Assembly: GCF_018476525.1 (NCBI RefSeq)
Contig: NZ_JAHCST010000040.1
Coordinates: forward strand, 1-64,000
Direction: 5' to 3'
Source: Acrocarpospora catenulata
GTDB taxonomy: Bacteria > Actinomycetota > Actinomycetes > Streptosporangiales > Streptosporangiaceae
Length of the DNA stretch: 64,000 nt
Shown here one piece after another: positions 17,082-26,308 of the stretch. A program made the position numbers and the translations under genes. How positions within the stretch are numbered: the first letter of the stretch is position 1; each line of letters starts with the position of its first letter. The notes under the pieces were generated by a model. The model ran no database searches and was not told the origin of the DNA. It was given only the letters and a program-made list of their open reading frames with translations.

Positions 17082-18901
17082 CCCAGGTAGCGCCGGAACC
17101 AGTCGATCATCCGCTCGCTCCGGTCGATGCGGCGGTCCAGCCTGGCGGTGTCGGTGAGCGAGTGGCTGGAGTCCGGGTAGAGCACGTACTCGACGGTACG
17201 GCCCTGCCGGCGCAGCGCCACGAACATCTGCTCGGCGTCCGAGGGTGGGCAGCGCAGATCCTGCTCGCCCTGGAGCAGCAACAAAGGTGTCCTGATATTT
17301 CCGACGTGTCGTAGCGGGGAGATCTGCCAGAGGCGGGCCACGCCCTCCGGCGTCCAGACCTCGCCCAGCCCGGAGTCCACGTCGTAGACGGCCCCCAGGT
17401 CGCAGGCCCCGAAGTCGGAGACCTGGTTGGTGACCCCGTTCTGGCTGACCGCCGCCGCGAACCGGCCGGAGGTGCCGATCAGCCAGTTGGTCAGGAAACC
17501 GCCGTAGGAGTTGCCGTAGCAGCCGAGCCGGGCGGGGTCGGCCCAGCCCCGGGCGATCAGGTCGTCCAGCACCGCGTGGCAGTCCGCCGCGTCCGGCTCA
17601 CCCCAGTTCGCGCCGAGTGCCGCGCCGAAGGCGTACCCGCGGTGGAAGGAGCCCCGGATGTTCGGGCGTACCACCAGGAACCCGGCGGCGGCCAGCAGCA
17701 GCGCGTCGGTGTCCGGCGCCACCGGCCAGGCCCAGGCGGGCCCGCCGTGCAACTGGAGTACGGCCGGGAGCGGCTCCTCCGCCCACCCCGGCGGGGCCAC
17801 CAGGAAGACCTGCACGTCGCCGATCTCCAGCTCCCGCTGTACCGGAGGCTTGAAGCCCGCCAACCAGGTTCCACCGGACCGCAGCAGCAGCTCACGTTCC
17901 GGGGCGAGCCGGTACAGATCCGGCCGCGCCGCCCCGCCGAAACTCGCGATCGCGCAGACCGTGCCGCCTCCGGCGGCCAGCGCGTGCACCACCGGATCCA
18001 GCGCCGGCGGGGTCAGCTCGGTCAGCTGCTCGCCGACCCGGTAGGCGATCTCCCGGCCGTTGTCGCAGACCACCGTGAACCGTTCATCGGAGGTGGGCGC
18101 CTGACCGGCGAACCGGTCCAGGTGGCCGGTGAGCGAGATCGCGGGCTGCCCCGGCCGGGTCAGCCAGAGCTGCTCGTTCTCGAAGTCGTCCGGCCGCCGG
18201 GAGGGCGGGGCGACACAGACCACGCCGCCGTCCGGGTCGTAGGAGAACCGCGACACGGGACCGTCCACCCAACTGGCCCTGGCGACCGGACCGCCCGCCA
18301 GCGGCACCTCGTAGACCTGCGGGTGGGGATCCAGGTCCGCATTTTCCCGGGGGTCGGCGATAAATCCCACTTTCGTGCCACAAGGGGCGGCGCGGAGGCA
18401 GGAGGCCCACCAGTCGCCCTCGGTCAGCCGGACCGGGGACGAACCCGGCCGGACCAGGTGCACGTGCGTCGGGTACAGGCGCAGTCCGTGCCCGTCCTCC
18501 CGCCAGTCCAGGCGGCGGATCACGCGGGCGGTGCCGTCGCCGTCCAGCACCGGAGAGCCCTCGTCCGCGGCGAGCACGGCGAACCCGCCGTCCAGCCAGG
18601 CGAACTCGGTGACCCCGCGCGGAAACGCGGTGACCCTGGTGGCCGGGCCGCCGGTGACGGGCCGGGTGTGCACCTGGTCCCGGTACAGGTACGCCAGCGT
18701 GGCCCCGTCCGGGGAGAACCGCGGGCTGGACGCCTCGGCGGCGATCATCCGGGCCCGTCCCCCGGCCGTCGGCACGGTCAGCAGCCGGTGCCGTTCCCGC
18801 CCCCGCACCACCCGCCGCTCCACCACGGCCGCCAGCGACCCGTCGGGCGCGACGTCCAACTCGGTCAGCAGCCGGTCACCGGCCAGGTCGCGCGGGCGCA
18901 T
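17066..18901 (-). CDS. S9 family (prolyl oligopeptidase-like) serine peptidase
   Basis: The 611-residue protein has an N-terminal seven-bladed propeller-like half (about 1-360, repeated FSPDG-type blades) and a C-terminal alpha/beta-hydrolase half. The nucleophile elbow is GNSYGG, the Asp is in LLLQGEQDLRCP and the His in YPDSSHSLTD, the standard S9 triad. There is no signal peptide, so it likely degrades peptides (or acyl-peptides) in the cytoplasm. It is transcribed away from the amidohydrolase gene, with a 77-bp intergenic region between their starts. The family is broad (dipeptidyl, acylaminoacyl); I cannot say which. Peptide-related genes recur in the following 20 kb. Confidence 0.88.
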   Translation of the reverse strand: MRPRDLAGDRLLTELDVAPDGSLAAVVERRVVRGRERHRLLTVPTAGGRARMIAAEASSPRFSPDGATLAYLYRDQVHTRPVTGGPATRVTAFPRGVTEFAWLDGGFAVLAADEGSPVLDGDGTARVIRRLDWREDGHGLRLYPTHVHLVRPGSSPVRLTEGDWWASCLRAAPCGTKVGFIADPRENADLDPHPQVYEVPLAGGPVARASWVDGPVSRFSYDPDGGVVCVAPPSRRPDDFENEQLWLTRPGQPAISLTGHLDRFAGQAPTSDERFTVVCDNGREIAYRVGEQLTELTPPALDPVVHALAAGGGTVCAIASFGGAARPDLYRLAPERELLLRSGGTWLAGFKPPVQRELEIGDVQVFLVAPPGWAEEPLPAVLQLHGGPAWAWPVAPDTDALLLAAAGFLVVRPNIRGSFHRGYAFGAALGANWGEPDAADCHAVLDDLIARGWADPARLGCYGNSYGGFLTNWLIGTSGRFAAAVSQNGVTNQVSDFGACDLGAVYDVDSGLGEVWTPEGVARLWQISPLRHVGNIRTPLLLLQGEQDLRCPPSDAEQMFVALRRQGRTVEYVLYPDSSHSLTDTARLDRRIDRSERMIDWFRRYLGQSPR

Positions 18902-18978
18902 GGTGGCAGGCTATTCAATCTCTATTGTCAAGGTAAAGAGCGGTGTGTTTGAGTTGCGGCTCAGGAAAGGGAGGTGCC

Positions 18979-20196
18979 ATGGAAGCGGTGCGCTGTGCCC
19001 GGCTGGTGGACGTGGTGGCCGGGGAGGTGCGCCAGGACCAGGTGGTCCTGATCGATGGCGAACGGGTGGCCGAGGTGCGGCCCGCCGCCGCCTACCACGG
19101 CCCCGTGCTGGACCTCGGGGACGTCACCGTGACGCCGGGTCTGATCGACCTGCACACCCACCTGGTCGGGGTGGCGGCCTGCGGCGACTACGCCCAGGAG
19201 CTCAAGTACAGCGCCGCCCAGCAGGTCCTGGCGGGGGTCCCCAACGCCAGGGACACCCTCCTGGCCGGGTTCACCACCGTACGGGACCTGGGCACCTTCC
19301 GGGCCTTCCTGGACGTGGCCCTGCGGGACGCCGTCGACGCCGGGCACATCCTCGGGCCCCGGATGGCGGTCGCGGGGGCGTACGTCACCGTCAAGGGCGG
19401 CGGCGGCATGGTCACCGGCCTGGCCCCCGACATCGAGCTGCCCCGCGAGTTCCGGTTCGGCCAGACCTCCGGCGTGGACGACATCAGGGAACGGGTCCGC
19501 GAGATCGTCTTCCACGGCGCCGACCTGATCAAGGTGATCGCCACCGGCGCCGTACTGGCCAACGGCACCGTGCCCGGCGCCCCCGAGCTCACCGAGGCCC
19601 AACTCCGCGCCGCCGTCGAGGAGGCCGCCTGGTACGGCCGGCATGTGGCCGCCCACGCGCACGGCGCCGAGGGCATCAAACGGGCCATCCTGGCCGGCGT
19701 GCGCTCCATCGAGCACGCCTGCTTCCTCGACGACGAGGGCATCCAGCTCATGCTGGACCACGGCACCTACCTCTCCGCCGACATCTGGTGGGCCGACTGG
19801 ATCACCGAGGTCGGCCCCTCCCAGGGGTACGACGCCGAACAACTCCGCAAGAACGACGAGACCGCCGAAGCTCAGCGCATCGCCTTCGCCAAGGCCGTCC
19901 AGGCGGGGGTCCTCATCGGCTTCGGCACCGACGCCGGAGGCTTCCCCCACGGTCTCCAGGCCCGCCAGCTCGCCACCATGGTCGAGTACGGCATGACCCC
20001 CCTCGACGCCATCCGCGCCGCCACCCTGACCAGCGCGGAGTGCATGGGCTGGGAGGACAGAGTGGGCTCCCTCACCCCAGGCCGCTACGCCGACCTCATC
20101 GCCATCCCCGGCCCCCTAGACATCCTGAAATTTCAGGACGTGTGCTTCGTAATGAAGGGCGGAACCGTGGTCAAGCACCTCCCGGCCCGTCCGTGA
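18979..20196 (+). CDS. Metal-dependent amidohydrolase (Xaa-Pro dipeptidase/imidazolonepropionase-like)
   Basis: The 405-residue amidohydrolase-superfamily enzyme has GLIDLHTHLVG (HxH metal site) about residues 55-65, a catalytic Lys candidate in DLIKVIATG, His in VAAHAHG, His in SIEHACFL and the final metal Asp in IGFGTDAGGF. This matches the prolidase-like group of amidohydrolases that hydrolyse Xaa-Pro/Xaa-Arg dipeptides or cyclic amides. The start ATG 18979 was preferred over 18943 because GGGAGG sits five bases upstream. It is divergent from the S9 peptidase and followed 76 bp later by an EamA exporter, so a peptide or amino-acid turnover role is plausible. Confidence 0.86.
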   Translation: MEAVRCARLVDVVAGEVRQDQVVLIDGERVAEVRPAAAYHGPVLDLGDVTVTPGLIDLHTHLVGVAACGDYAQELKYSAAQQVLAGVPNARDTLLAGFTTVRDLGTFRAFLDVALRDAVDAGHILGPRMAVAGAYVTVKGGGGMVTGLAPDIELPREFRFGQTSGVDDIRERVREIVFHGADLIKVIATGAVLANGTVPGAPELTEAQLRAAVEEAAWYGRHVAAHAHGAEGIKRAILAGVRSIEHACFLDDEGIQLMLDHGTYLSADIWWADWITEVGPSQGYDAEQLRKNDETAEAQRIAFAKAVQAGVLIGFGTDAGGFPHGLQARQLATMVEYGMTPLDAIRAATLTSAECMGWEDRVGSLTPGRYADLIAIPGPLDILKFQDVCFVMKGGTVVKHLPARP

Positions 20197-20272
20197 CCGC
20201 CTTCATAGGTGCGTCCGTGAGTGCGTTCGTGATCTCGCCCGTAACCTCTGACCCCGCCCGTGAGCTCTCCCC

Positions 20273-21202
20273 ATGAGCCGTAGCTACCTGGCGGGCATCG
20301 CCGCCCTGGTCGGCGTCACCGCCATCTGGGGTTCCACGTTCCCGCTGACCAAGGACCTCCTGCTCCGCCTCCCGGTCGCCGACCTGTTCGCCGTACGGTT
20401 CGCGCTGGCGGCGGCCACCCTGCTCGCCCTCCGCCCCCGCGCCCTGCGCGGCCTGCCCCGGCGCACCTGGCTGACCGGGGTGGCCCTCGGCCTGGTCTAC
20501 GGGGCCGCCCTGCTGGTGCAGACCTTCGCCCTGATCGAGCTGCCCTCATCGGTCTCGGGATTCGTGACCGGCTCGTACCTGGTGATGACACCGCTGCTGG
20601 CCCTGCTCTGGACCCGGGTGGCCCCCTCCCGCCGCACCTGGTCCGCGGTGGCCCTGGCCACCGCCGGAATGGCGGCTTTCACCCTGCTCAGCGGCCCAGG
20701 CGGCGCAGGCGCGATCGCGGCGGGCCCGGTGCTGCTCACGCTGTTCTCCGCACTCCTGTACGCGCTGCACATCGTGGCCCTCGGCCGCTGGTCCATCCCG
20801 GCCGAGGCGTACCCCCTGTCAGTGATCCAGATCCTCACCCTGACCGCCATCACCGGCCTGTCCGCCACCCCCGGCGGCATCGCCCTGCCCACCTCGCCCG
20901 GCGACTGGGCCGGGGTGCTCTACCTGGCCACCATCGCCGGAGCGCTCACCTTCCTGGCCCAGACCTGGGCCCAGGCCCACGTTCCCCCCACCGCCGCCGC
21001 CGTCCTCATCTCCGCCGAACCCCTCTGGGCCACCGCCTTCGCCGCGACCCTGTACGCCGAGCCCGTCACCTGGCCGGTCCTGATCGGCGGCGCCTGCGTC
21101 ATCACCGCCATGATCCTGGTCGCCTGGCCGGGCCGGGAGACCCCCGGCCGACCCCCCGAGGAGCCCGCGTCGACCGGCGCCGGAACCCGCACTCGCTCTT
21201 GA
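20273..21202 (+). CDS. EamA/DMT family membrane transporter
   Basis: The 309-residue protein has about ten TM helices arranged as two EamA repeats (first from SYLAGIAALVGVTAIWGSTF, second from about residue 150), the hallmark of drug/metabolite exporters related to RhaT/YdcZ/amino-acid exporters. It lies in the inner membrane. The substrate is not predictable; an amino acid or metabolite is likely from its neighbours. The C-terminal tail after residue 290 is Pro/Thr-rich and cytoplasmic. No clear ribosome site distinguishes the ATG at 20273 from other starts, but it opens directly into TM1. Confidence 0.87.
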   Translation: MSRSYLAGIAALVGVTAIWGSTFPLTKDLLLRLPVADLFAVRFALAAATLLALRPRALRGLPRRTWLTGVALGLVYGAALLVQTFALIELPSSVSGFVTGSYLVMTPLLALLWTRVAPSRRTWSAVALATAGMAAFTLLSGPGGAGAIAAGPVLLTLFSALLYALHIVALGRWSIPAEAYPLSVIQILTLTAITGLSATPGGIALPTSPGDWAGVLYLATIAGALTFLAQTWAQAHVPPTAAAVLISAEPLWATAFAATLYAEPVTWPVLIGGACVITAMILVAWPGRETPGRPPEEPASTGAGTRTRS

Positions 21203-21351
21203 TCTACTCGAGACCCCGGGGAGGTGATGAAGTGGCCGCTGAGGGCGCTGTTTCGCGGTAATGTCTGGCCGCGTGGCGCGTCCATGCGGCCCTGTTTTCC
21301 GCTGTGTACCTGGAAGCGGGCTGCGCTTAGTCTGAACTCATCCGGCAATGC

Positions 21352-22557
21352 ATGGAGTCTCCAGTGCCCGAGATTTTCGATGTCGCCGTCGTCGGCGGTG
21401 GGGTGATCGGCAGCGCGGTCGCCTACGACCTCAGCGCCGCAGGGCAGAGTGTGATCCTGTTCGACGCGGCCGAGGACCTCGGTCTTGCCGCCTCGGACGC
21501 GGCCATGGGCGGCATCCTCACCCAGACCGAGATGGCCTGCCTCGGCCCGCTGAGCACCGTCATCCGCCGCAGCCGCGACATCTACGAGCCGTGGCTCGAC
21601 AGGCTCCAGCACGCCACCGGCCAGGAGGTGCACGTCCTGGAGGGCGGCGACATCCAGGTCGCCCTGGACCGCCAGGAGATGGACCGGCTGCACACCGAGA
21701 TGGCGCCGAAGTGGCTGCAGGCGCCCTTCGAGGTGCGCGAGCTCACCGCCGCCGAGGCCAGGGAGCTGGAGCCGCTGCTCAGCGACCAGGTGGTGGGCGG
21801 CTTCCTGCTCCGTGAGGAACTGGCACTGGACCCGCGCGAGCTGATGGTCGCGCTCCGCGGCGCGCTGGCCCGCTCCACCGCCGAGGTCCGGGTCGCCACC
21901 CGGGTCGCCCACGTCCGGTCCGGCCCCGGACACGCCGAAGTCGAACTGAGCGACGGCTCCGTCATCGAGGCCGGGACCGTGGTGGTCGCCGCGGGACACC
22001 AGAGCGGCAGGCTGCTGCCCGCGCTGGCCGATCTGATCTTCCCCATCAAGGGCGAGGCGTTCGACCTGCGCCCGCCGGGCTACACCACCTACCCGCTCAA
22101 CCACCACGTGTTCGCCGAGATCACCTATGGCGACGAGCGGGGGTATCCGTACCTGGTGCCGCGCCACGACGGCCGCGTGGCGGCCGGGGTGACCTACGAG
22201 GAGCACGTCCACGACGACGCGCCCACCCCGAAGGGCCGGGACTCGATCCGCGCCTGGACGAGCACGCTCATGCCGGCCACGGCCGACTGGCCGTTGGAGC
22301 GGCACTGGGCGGGCCTGCGTCCCGCCTCCCCCGACCACATCCCGGTCATCGGTTACCTGGACGAGCACCGGCGGCTGCTGGCCGCCACCGGCCACTCCGG
22401 CCTCGGGGTGACGCTGGCACCGGTCACCGCCGAGATGGTCGCCGGCCTGGTGCTCGGGAGCACCGGGGCGGAGAGGCTGGAGGAGCGGCTGTACATCTGC
22501 CGCCCCGGCCGCACGTTCAACTCGGCGGAGCTGACGCCAGCGCCCACAGTTCGTTGA
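21352..22557 (+). CDS. FAD-dependent amino-acid oxidase/dehydrogenase-like protein (DAO family)
   Basis: The 401-residue flavoenzyme has an N-terminal dinucleotide site VAVVGGGVIGSAVAYDL (about residues 11-27) and the DAO fold with the late motif GLRPASPDHIPVIGYL, followed by ATGHSGLGVTLAP. It resembles glycine oxidase (ThiO), D-amino acid dehydrogenases and sarcosine oxidases. The substrate is unknown, but a D-amino acid or imino acid is the usual case. The ATG at 21352 or GTG at 21364 could be the start. Its 3' end overlaps the convergent two-TM gene by 41 bp. No thiamine genes are present, so ThiO is less likely. Confidence 0.82.
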   Translation: MESPVPEIFDVAVVGGGVIGSAVAYDLSAAGQSVILFDAAEDLGLAASDAAMGGILTQTEMACLGPLSTVIRRSRDIYEPWLDRLQHATGQEVHVLEGGDIQVALDRQEMDRLHTEMAPKWLQAPFEVRELTAAEARELEPLLSDQVVGGFLLREELALDPRELMVALRGALARSTAEVRVATRVAHVRSGPGHAEVELSDGSVIEAGTVVVAAGHQSGRLLPALADLIFPIKGEAFDLRPPGYTTYPLNHHVFAEITYGDERGYPYLVPRHDGRVAAGVTYEEHVHDDAPTPKGRDSIRAWTSTLMPATADWPLERHWAGLRPASPDHIPVIGYLDEHRRLLAATGHSGLGVTLAPVTAEMVAGLVLGSTGAERLEERLYICRPGRTFNSAELTPAPTVR

Positions 22558-23479
22558 ACCGGTCGCTGCGCCGGCGTACCCGCGGCTGCTCCAGGATCAG
22601 CAGGGTACGGACGAACGTGTGGGTGATCAGCTCGCCCACCGCCTGGGTGCTGGACGGCATGATCTCGTAGCTGACCACGCCGTCGAAGACGATGAAGTCG
22701 TCCACGCCCAGGGCCGTGCTGAGCCGGTCCGCGGTGAGCACCCGGACGTGCACGCCCGCCTCGCTGTGCATCCGGATGATCTCCCGGAACGTATCCGACT
22801 TCAGCCGTTTCGGGTCATCCACGTAGAAGATACGGCGGATGGCCACCCCGGCTCTGACCCGCTCCCGCTGGATCTCCAGGTACCGCTGGCCCGCATCGGT
22901 GGTCCAGAATCCGCCGGTGAACTCGCCGGGACCCTGGTCCACCACCGCCAGGCTGAGCGCGTCGATGCTGCTCTCCGCGTTCCTGGCCAGCCCGAGCAGC
23001 CAGTCCCGGTCCTCGCCCTCGTAGGTGACGTCGCCCTCGCCCAGCTCGCGCAGGAGAATCGAGATCCGTTCGACCTCGCTCTGCGCGAACTTCTGCACCA
23101 GGGTGGGCATGTCCCCGTCCACCCTGGTGGCGTTCCGCACCAGCTGGGTCACCAGGTCGATCTGCACCGCGGACTGCTCGACCAGGGCGAACAGCTCGGA
23201 TGCCTCGTCGATCCGGGCCAGCCCGTCGCGCAGCTCGCGCCGGATGGCGTCATTCTGCTTCTCCAGCGCGATCAGATGCTGCACCACGAACGCCACCGAG
23301 GCGGTGAACAGGGAGATGAGGATGCTGAACGCCTTCTGATCTTCCAGGCTGTCGCTCTGGAACAACTCCGCCAGCCCCCATGCCGCGAGGCCGAAGAAGA
23401 AGCTGATCAGGATCTTTATCAGCGAGGGGTTGAGGATGTCGACGTCGAACCTGGGCTTCTGCGGCTTCTGCTCGGGCAT
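22517..23479 (-). CDS. Two-TM membrane protein with soluble C-terminal domain (last gene of SCO252x-like operon)
   Basis: This 320-residue protein is not recognised as a named family. TM1 (about 19-39) and TM2 (about 49-67) form a hairpin after a short basic N-terminus. A helical linker follows (about 70-150), then a mixed alpha/beta domain (about 160-305) containing GVAIRRIFYVDDPKR, GVHVRVLTADRL, DDFIVFDGVVSYE and a terminal LWALAS helix. The order of strands is reminiscent of phospholipase-D-like folds, but no HKD motif is present. It lies 16 bp after the preceding gene and is surely in the same operon. It could tether the cytosolic partners to the membrane or act as an effector; this is inference. 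Confidence 0.7.
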   Translation of the reverse strand: MPEQKPQKPRFDVDILNPSLIKILISFFFGLAAWGLAELFQSDSLEDQKAFSILISLFTASVAFVVQHLIALEKQNDAIRRELRDGLARIDEASELFALVEQSAVQIDLVTQLVRNATRVDGDMPTLVQKFAQSEVERISILLRELGEGDVTYEGEDRDWLLGLARNAESSIDALSLAVVDQGPGEFTGGFWTTDAGQRYLEIQRERVRAGVAIRRIFYVDDPKRLKSDTFREIIRMHSEAGVHVRVLTADRLSTALGVDDFIVFDGVVSYEIMPSSTQAVGELITHTFVRTLLILEQPRVRRRSDRFNELWALASAPPS

Positions 23480-23495
23480 GAGTCATCCATCCGTC

Positions 23496-24419
23496 TCAAA
23501 CGGGATTTGTCTCGCGCAGGAGTAAGGCCAGCGTGTTGACCGCGAACTGGTCGCGGACCCGCTCGACCAGGGACTGCCACTGCCGGGTGAAGCCGGGAGC
23601 CAGCTCCAGGCTCTCCCACAGCGGGGCAAGCGACGGGTGGATCCGCGCGCCGGGCATCCACAGGTGCAACAGTGCGTCCACGGCGGGAGCGAGCCGGGCC
23701 GACACCTCGGCCCTGGGGGCCGCGCCGATGCGCGCCCGCTCCACGATGACCAGCAGCGTGGTCAGCAGCCAGTCGTGCAGCGCCAGATCCTCACACAGGT
23801 CCAGGACGGCGGTGCTGAACTCGCCCTCATAGGTGATCCGGACCCGCCGCTCCACGCCCTCGCCGAGCACGAAGCGCACCCCCGGCTCGCCGGAGGCGGC
23901 GACCCAGCGCAGCCGGGTCTGCGTGCTGCGGAACGGCGAGGCGCGGTCCAGCGACTCGGCGGCCTGGACCGTGTCCATCAGCCGGTCGCTGATGGAACCG
24001 ACGTCCAGGTGCTCTCCGGGGAGGCCGAACGCCAGGAACCCGTCGGCCAGATCCGCCGCCGCGGCCTTGCCCAGCACCTCGATCACGCCCGGTCTGGCCA
24101 GGTAGTGCGACCACGGCAGCCGGTGGCCGGTCTCGGCCTTGGTCACCCGTACGTACGAGGAGCTCTGCACCACCCGGCCGCCGGTGATCGAGCACCGGGA
24201 GACCACCGTGCCGACGCCGCGGATCTTGGCCTGGGCGGCCGACGGGAGCAGGCAGTCCACGCCGGTGAGCAGGTCGGGGGAGAGGGCATGCAGGATCGGC
24301 CGCCGGGAGATCCGCACCCGCTCGCCGGCCAGCAGCCCGAGCACCGACGACAGGTCGCTCTCCGGGACCTCGGCCGAGTTCTGCAGCAGACCCGTCCGGA
24401 CTTCCCCCATGATCAGCAT
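23496..24419 (-). CDS. SCO2521-like family protein
   Basis: The 307-residue cytosolic protein matches, from memory, the actinobacterial family named after Streptomyces coelicolor SCO2521: the start GEVRTGLLQNSAEVP and the block SSVLGLLAGERVRISRRPI are characteristic. There is no catalytic motif that I can recognise, no TM segment and no signal peptide. It appears alpha-helical in its last 120 residues. Members of this family occur with the other three proteins encoded just upstream. It starts 31 bp after the SCO2522-like stop. The function is unknown; an obligate partner in a multi-protein complex is the best guess. The start could also be the ATG at 24410. Confidence 0.72.
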   Translation of the reverse strand: MLIMGEVRTGLLQNSAEVPESDLSSVLGLLAGERVRISRRPILHALSPDLLTGVDCLLPSAAQAKIRGVGTVVSRCSITGGRVVQSSSYVRVTKAETGHRLPWSHYLARPGVIEVLGKAAAADLADGFLAFGLPGEHLDVGSISDRLMDTVQAAESLDRASPFRSTQTRLRWVAASGEPGVRFVLGEGVERRVRITYEGEFSTAVLDLCEDLALHDWLLTTLLVIVERARIGAAPRAEVSARLAPAVDALLHLWMPGARIHPSLAPLWESLELAPGFTRQWQSLVERVRDQFAVNTLALLLRETNPV

Positions 24420-24450
24420 GTCGCCTCCGGGCGTCCGCGGCTCAGAGCAA

Positions 24451-25395
24451 TCAGAGAAAGACGTAGGAGACGCGGTCGACGAGCTGCTCCGCCAGTCGCA
24501 ACCTTTCGTCGGCGCTGCGCTCCTGGACCTGGCCGAGCACCTCCGGATCCACCGACACCTGGCTGAGAATGGTCCGCACCGCCAGCTCCACCTGGAGGAA
24601 CCGGGTGGAGAGGACCGACATGGTGGTGTAGGCGCTGAACGGCGTGGCCGCCGGATTCAGCCGCACCACGGGCGGCAGCTCGTCCCAGTCCGCCGGAAAG
24701 GCGTCTCCGGCGGACACCGGCTGGACCGGCAGTTCCCCCTCGTTGCGCAGCAGCCCGAGCCGGAGCAGCTGCCACACCGACGCCAGGAACGGGCACGACC
24801 AGACCCGGCCGTCCGGCCCGTCCTTCCACAGCTCGACGTCCACGAAGATGGAGTGCCCGCGCTTGGCGTTCTGGCTCGGCGGCTCCCAGCGCAGCGGGCC
24901 GCGCATCGCCTGCCCCGATCTGGGCATGGGGGACCGGACGCCGTTGGCCAGCCACCCGGTCTCGCTGGTGGAACGCCGCCAGCCCCGGGTGTCCGGCGGC
25001 GGGTCGGGAACCAGCCGGTCCGCCACCAGCTTGGCCAGCGGAACCCCGTCGGCCGACACACAGGCCGACTCTCTGGCCAGGTAGTCGATGGTCAGGCCGT
25101 TGTCGTCGGCGGCCTTCCTGATCATCGGCACCACCTCGGCCGGGGTGCTGAACCGGCCGAAGCAGTCGTCGATCAGGAAACAGGTGCTGACCCTGGCCCG
25201 GCCGCCGGGCACCCGGGCCCGCCAGTCCCGCCTGACCGTCTCCAGCCAGGGGGTGACCAGGGCGAACTGCTCACGGAGCCGGTCCGCCCCGAGTTGGTAA
25301 TCCTCCAGGTACAGGTGTCCGACCTCGACCGAGACGTGGGACAGCGGCGCTGACTTGATCTGGCGTTCCGCCGTCACCTCGCTGAAGGTCGTCAC
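24451..25395 (-). CDS. SCO2522-like family protein
   Basis: The 314-residue cytosolic protein is recognised from memory as the SCO2522 family by the early block LSHVSVEVGHLYLEDYQ, the internal VSTCFLIDDCFGRFSTP and the late VRLNPAATPFSAYTTMSVLS. Conserved acidic residues (IDD, EVGH, E-D) could bind metal or nucleotide, but I see no named motif. It overlaps the P-loop gene by 4 bp, indicating translational coupling and perhaps physical interaction. No TM helices. Family function is undescribed to my knowledge. Confidence 0.74.
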   Translation of the reverse strand: MTTFSEVTAERQIKSAPLSHVSVEVGHLYLEDYQLGADRLREQFALVTPWLETVRRDWRARVPGGRARVSTCFLIDDCFGRFSTPAEVVPMIRKAADDNGLTIDYLARESACVSADGVPLAKLVADRLVPDPPPDTRGWRRSTSETGWLANGVRSPMPRSGQAMRGPLRWEPPSQNAKRGHSIFVDVELWKDGPDGRVWSCPFLASVWQLLRLGLLRNEGELPVQPVSAGDAFPADWDELPPVVRLNPAATPFSAYTTMSVLSTRFLQVELAVRTILSQVSVDPEVLGQVQERSADERLRLAEQLVDRVSYVFL

Positions 25396-26306
25396 AAGCC
25401 CTCCCAGGCGGCGTCATCGACGATCTTCTTGGCCAGCTCGTCGAAGGCCACCACGGTCTCCACGTTGGCGATCATGGTGCCCTGCACGTCCTCGTCGGTG
25501 ATCAGTTGCTCCCGCCACTGGAGCACCGGGTCCAGCGGAACCTTGCCCAGCATCGAGGTGCGCCCGACGCCGTGCCGGGAGGCCAGTTCGCGCAGCTCCC
25601 GGTCGAACTCGCTCAGCCAGGTCTTCTGGGTGTCCCGCAGGCCGTCCAGTTCGGCCGCGCCCGGGTCCAGCACGGCGGTGCGGACGAACCGGATGCGGTC
25701 CGCCAGCAAGGCCCGGTGGTGGCCGTGCGCCTCGCCCGCGTCCAGCAGGCCGTGGGTGCCGGTGACCAGGCCGTCGGCGGCGAGGATGTGCTGCCTGGTC
25801 CAGCGGTGGAAGACCAGCCAGCGACAGGGGATCTTGGGCAGCCGCGCGGTGGCGGCCAGCGCCAGCAGCGCCGCGTGCGAACGCCCGGCGCTCAGGTCGA
25901 CCATGACCAGGTCGAACTGCTCCTGCAGCTTGGCGAACAGGCGGACGCAGCGTTCCACCATCTCGCCCTCGAAGGTGGGGAACTCAGCGCCGCCCTCGTC
26001 GCCGGGGAAGAGCACCATCTGCCCGGCTCCAGGCGGCTTGCTGCGCAGCGCGTCCCGGTCCGACTCGACCCACACGTCGATCCGGGTGGGCTCGGCGATC
26101 TCGCCTTCCAGGTAGCGGTGCAGGCCGCCCTTGAGGGTCCCGCGCGCGGCGCCGGACACCCGGAAGATGGCGCCGACCGTGGGCGAGCCGAAGTCGAAGT
26201 CCAGATAGCAGACGTCCTGGCCCTGCAGCGCCCGCCGGTAGACGATGTTGCTGCTGGTCACCGAGCGCCCGGTGCCACCCTTGTCGGAGATGGCGAACAC
26301 CAGCAT
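25392..26306 (-). CDS. SCO2523-like variant P-loop (ParA/MinD-type) ATPase
   Basis: The 304-residue protein begins MLVFAISDKGGTGRSVTSSN, a deviant Walker A of the MinD/ParA kind (KGGTGRS, with Arg where a second Lys/Thr is usual). It continues with CYLDFDFGSPT (Walker A' region) and LVMVDLSAGRSHAALL (Walker B/switch). It therefore belongs to the SIMIBI class that positions or switches protein complexes, here on the family name SCO2523 variant P-loop protein. It lies 2 bp after the SCO2524-like stop and overlaps the SCO2522-like gene by 4 bp. No ParB-like partner is adjacent, so a chromosome-partition role is unlikely. Confidence 0.82.
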   Translation of the reverse strand: MLVFAISDKGGTGRSVTSSNIVYRRALQGQDVCYLDFDFGSPTVGAIFRVSGAARGTLKGGLHRYLEGEIAEPTRIDVWVESDRDALRSKPPGAGQMVLFPGDEGGAEFPTFEGEMVERCVRLFAKLQEQFDLVMVDLSAGRSHAALLALAATARLPKIPCRWLVFHRWTRQHILAADGLVTGTHGLLDAGEAHGHHRALLADRIRFVRTAVLDPGAAELDGLRDTQKTWLSEFDRELRELASRHGVGRTSMLGKVPLDPVLQWREQLITDEDVQGTMIANVETVVAFDELAKKIVDDAAWEGL

Positions 26307-26308
26307 CG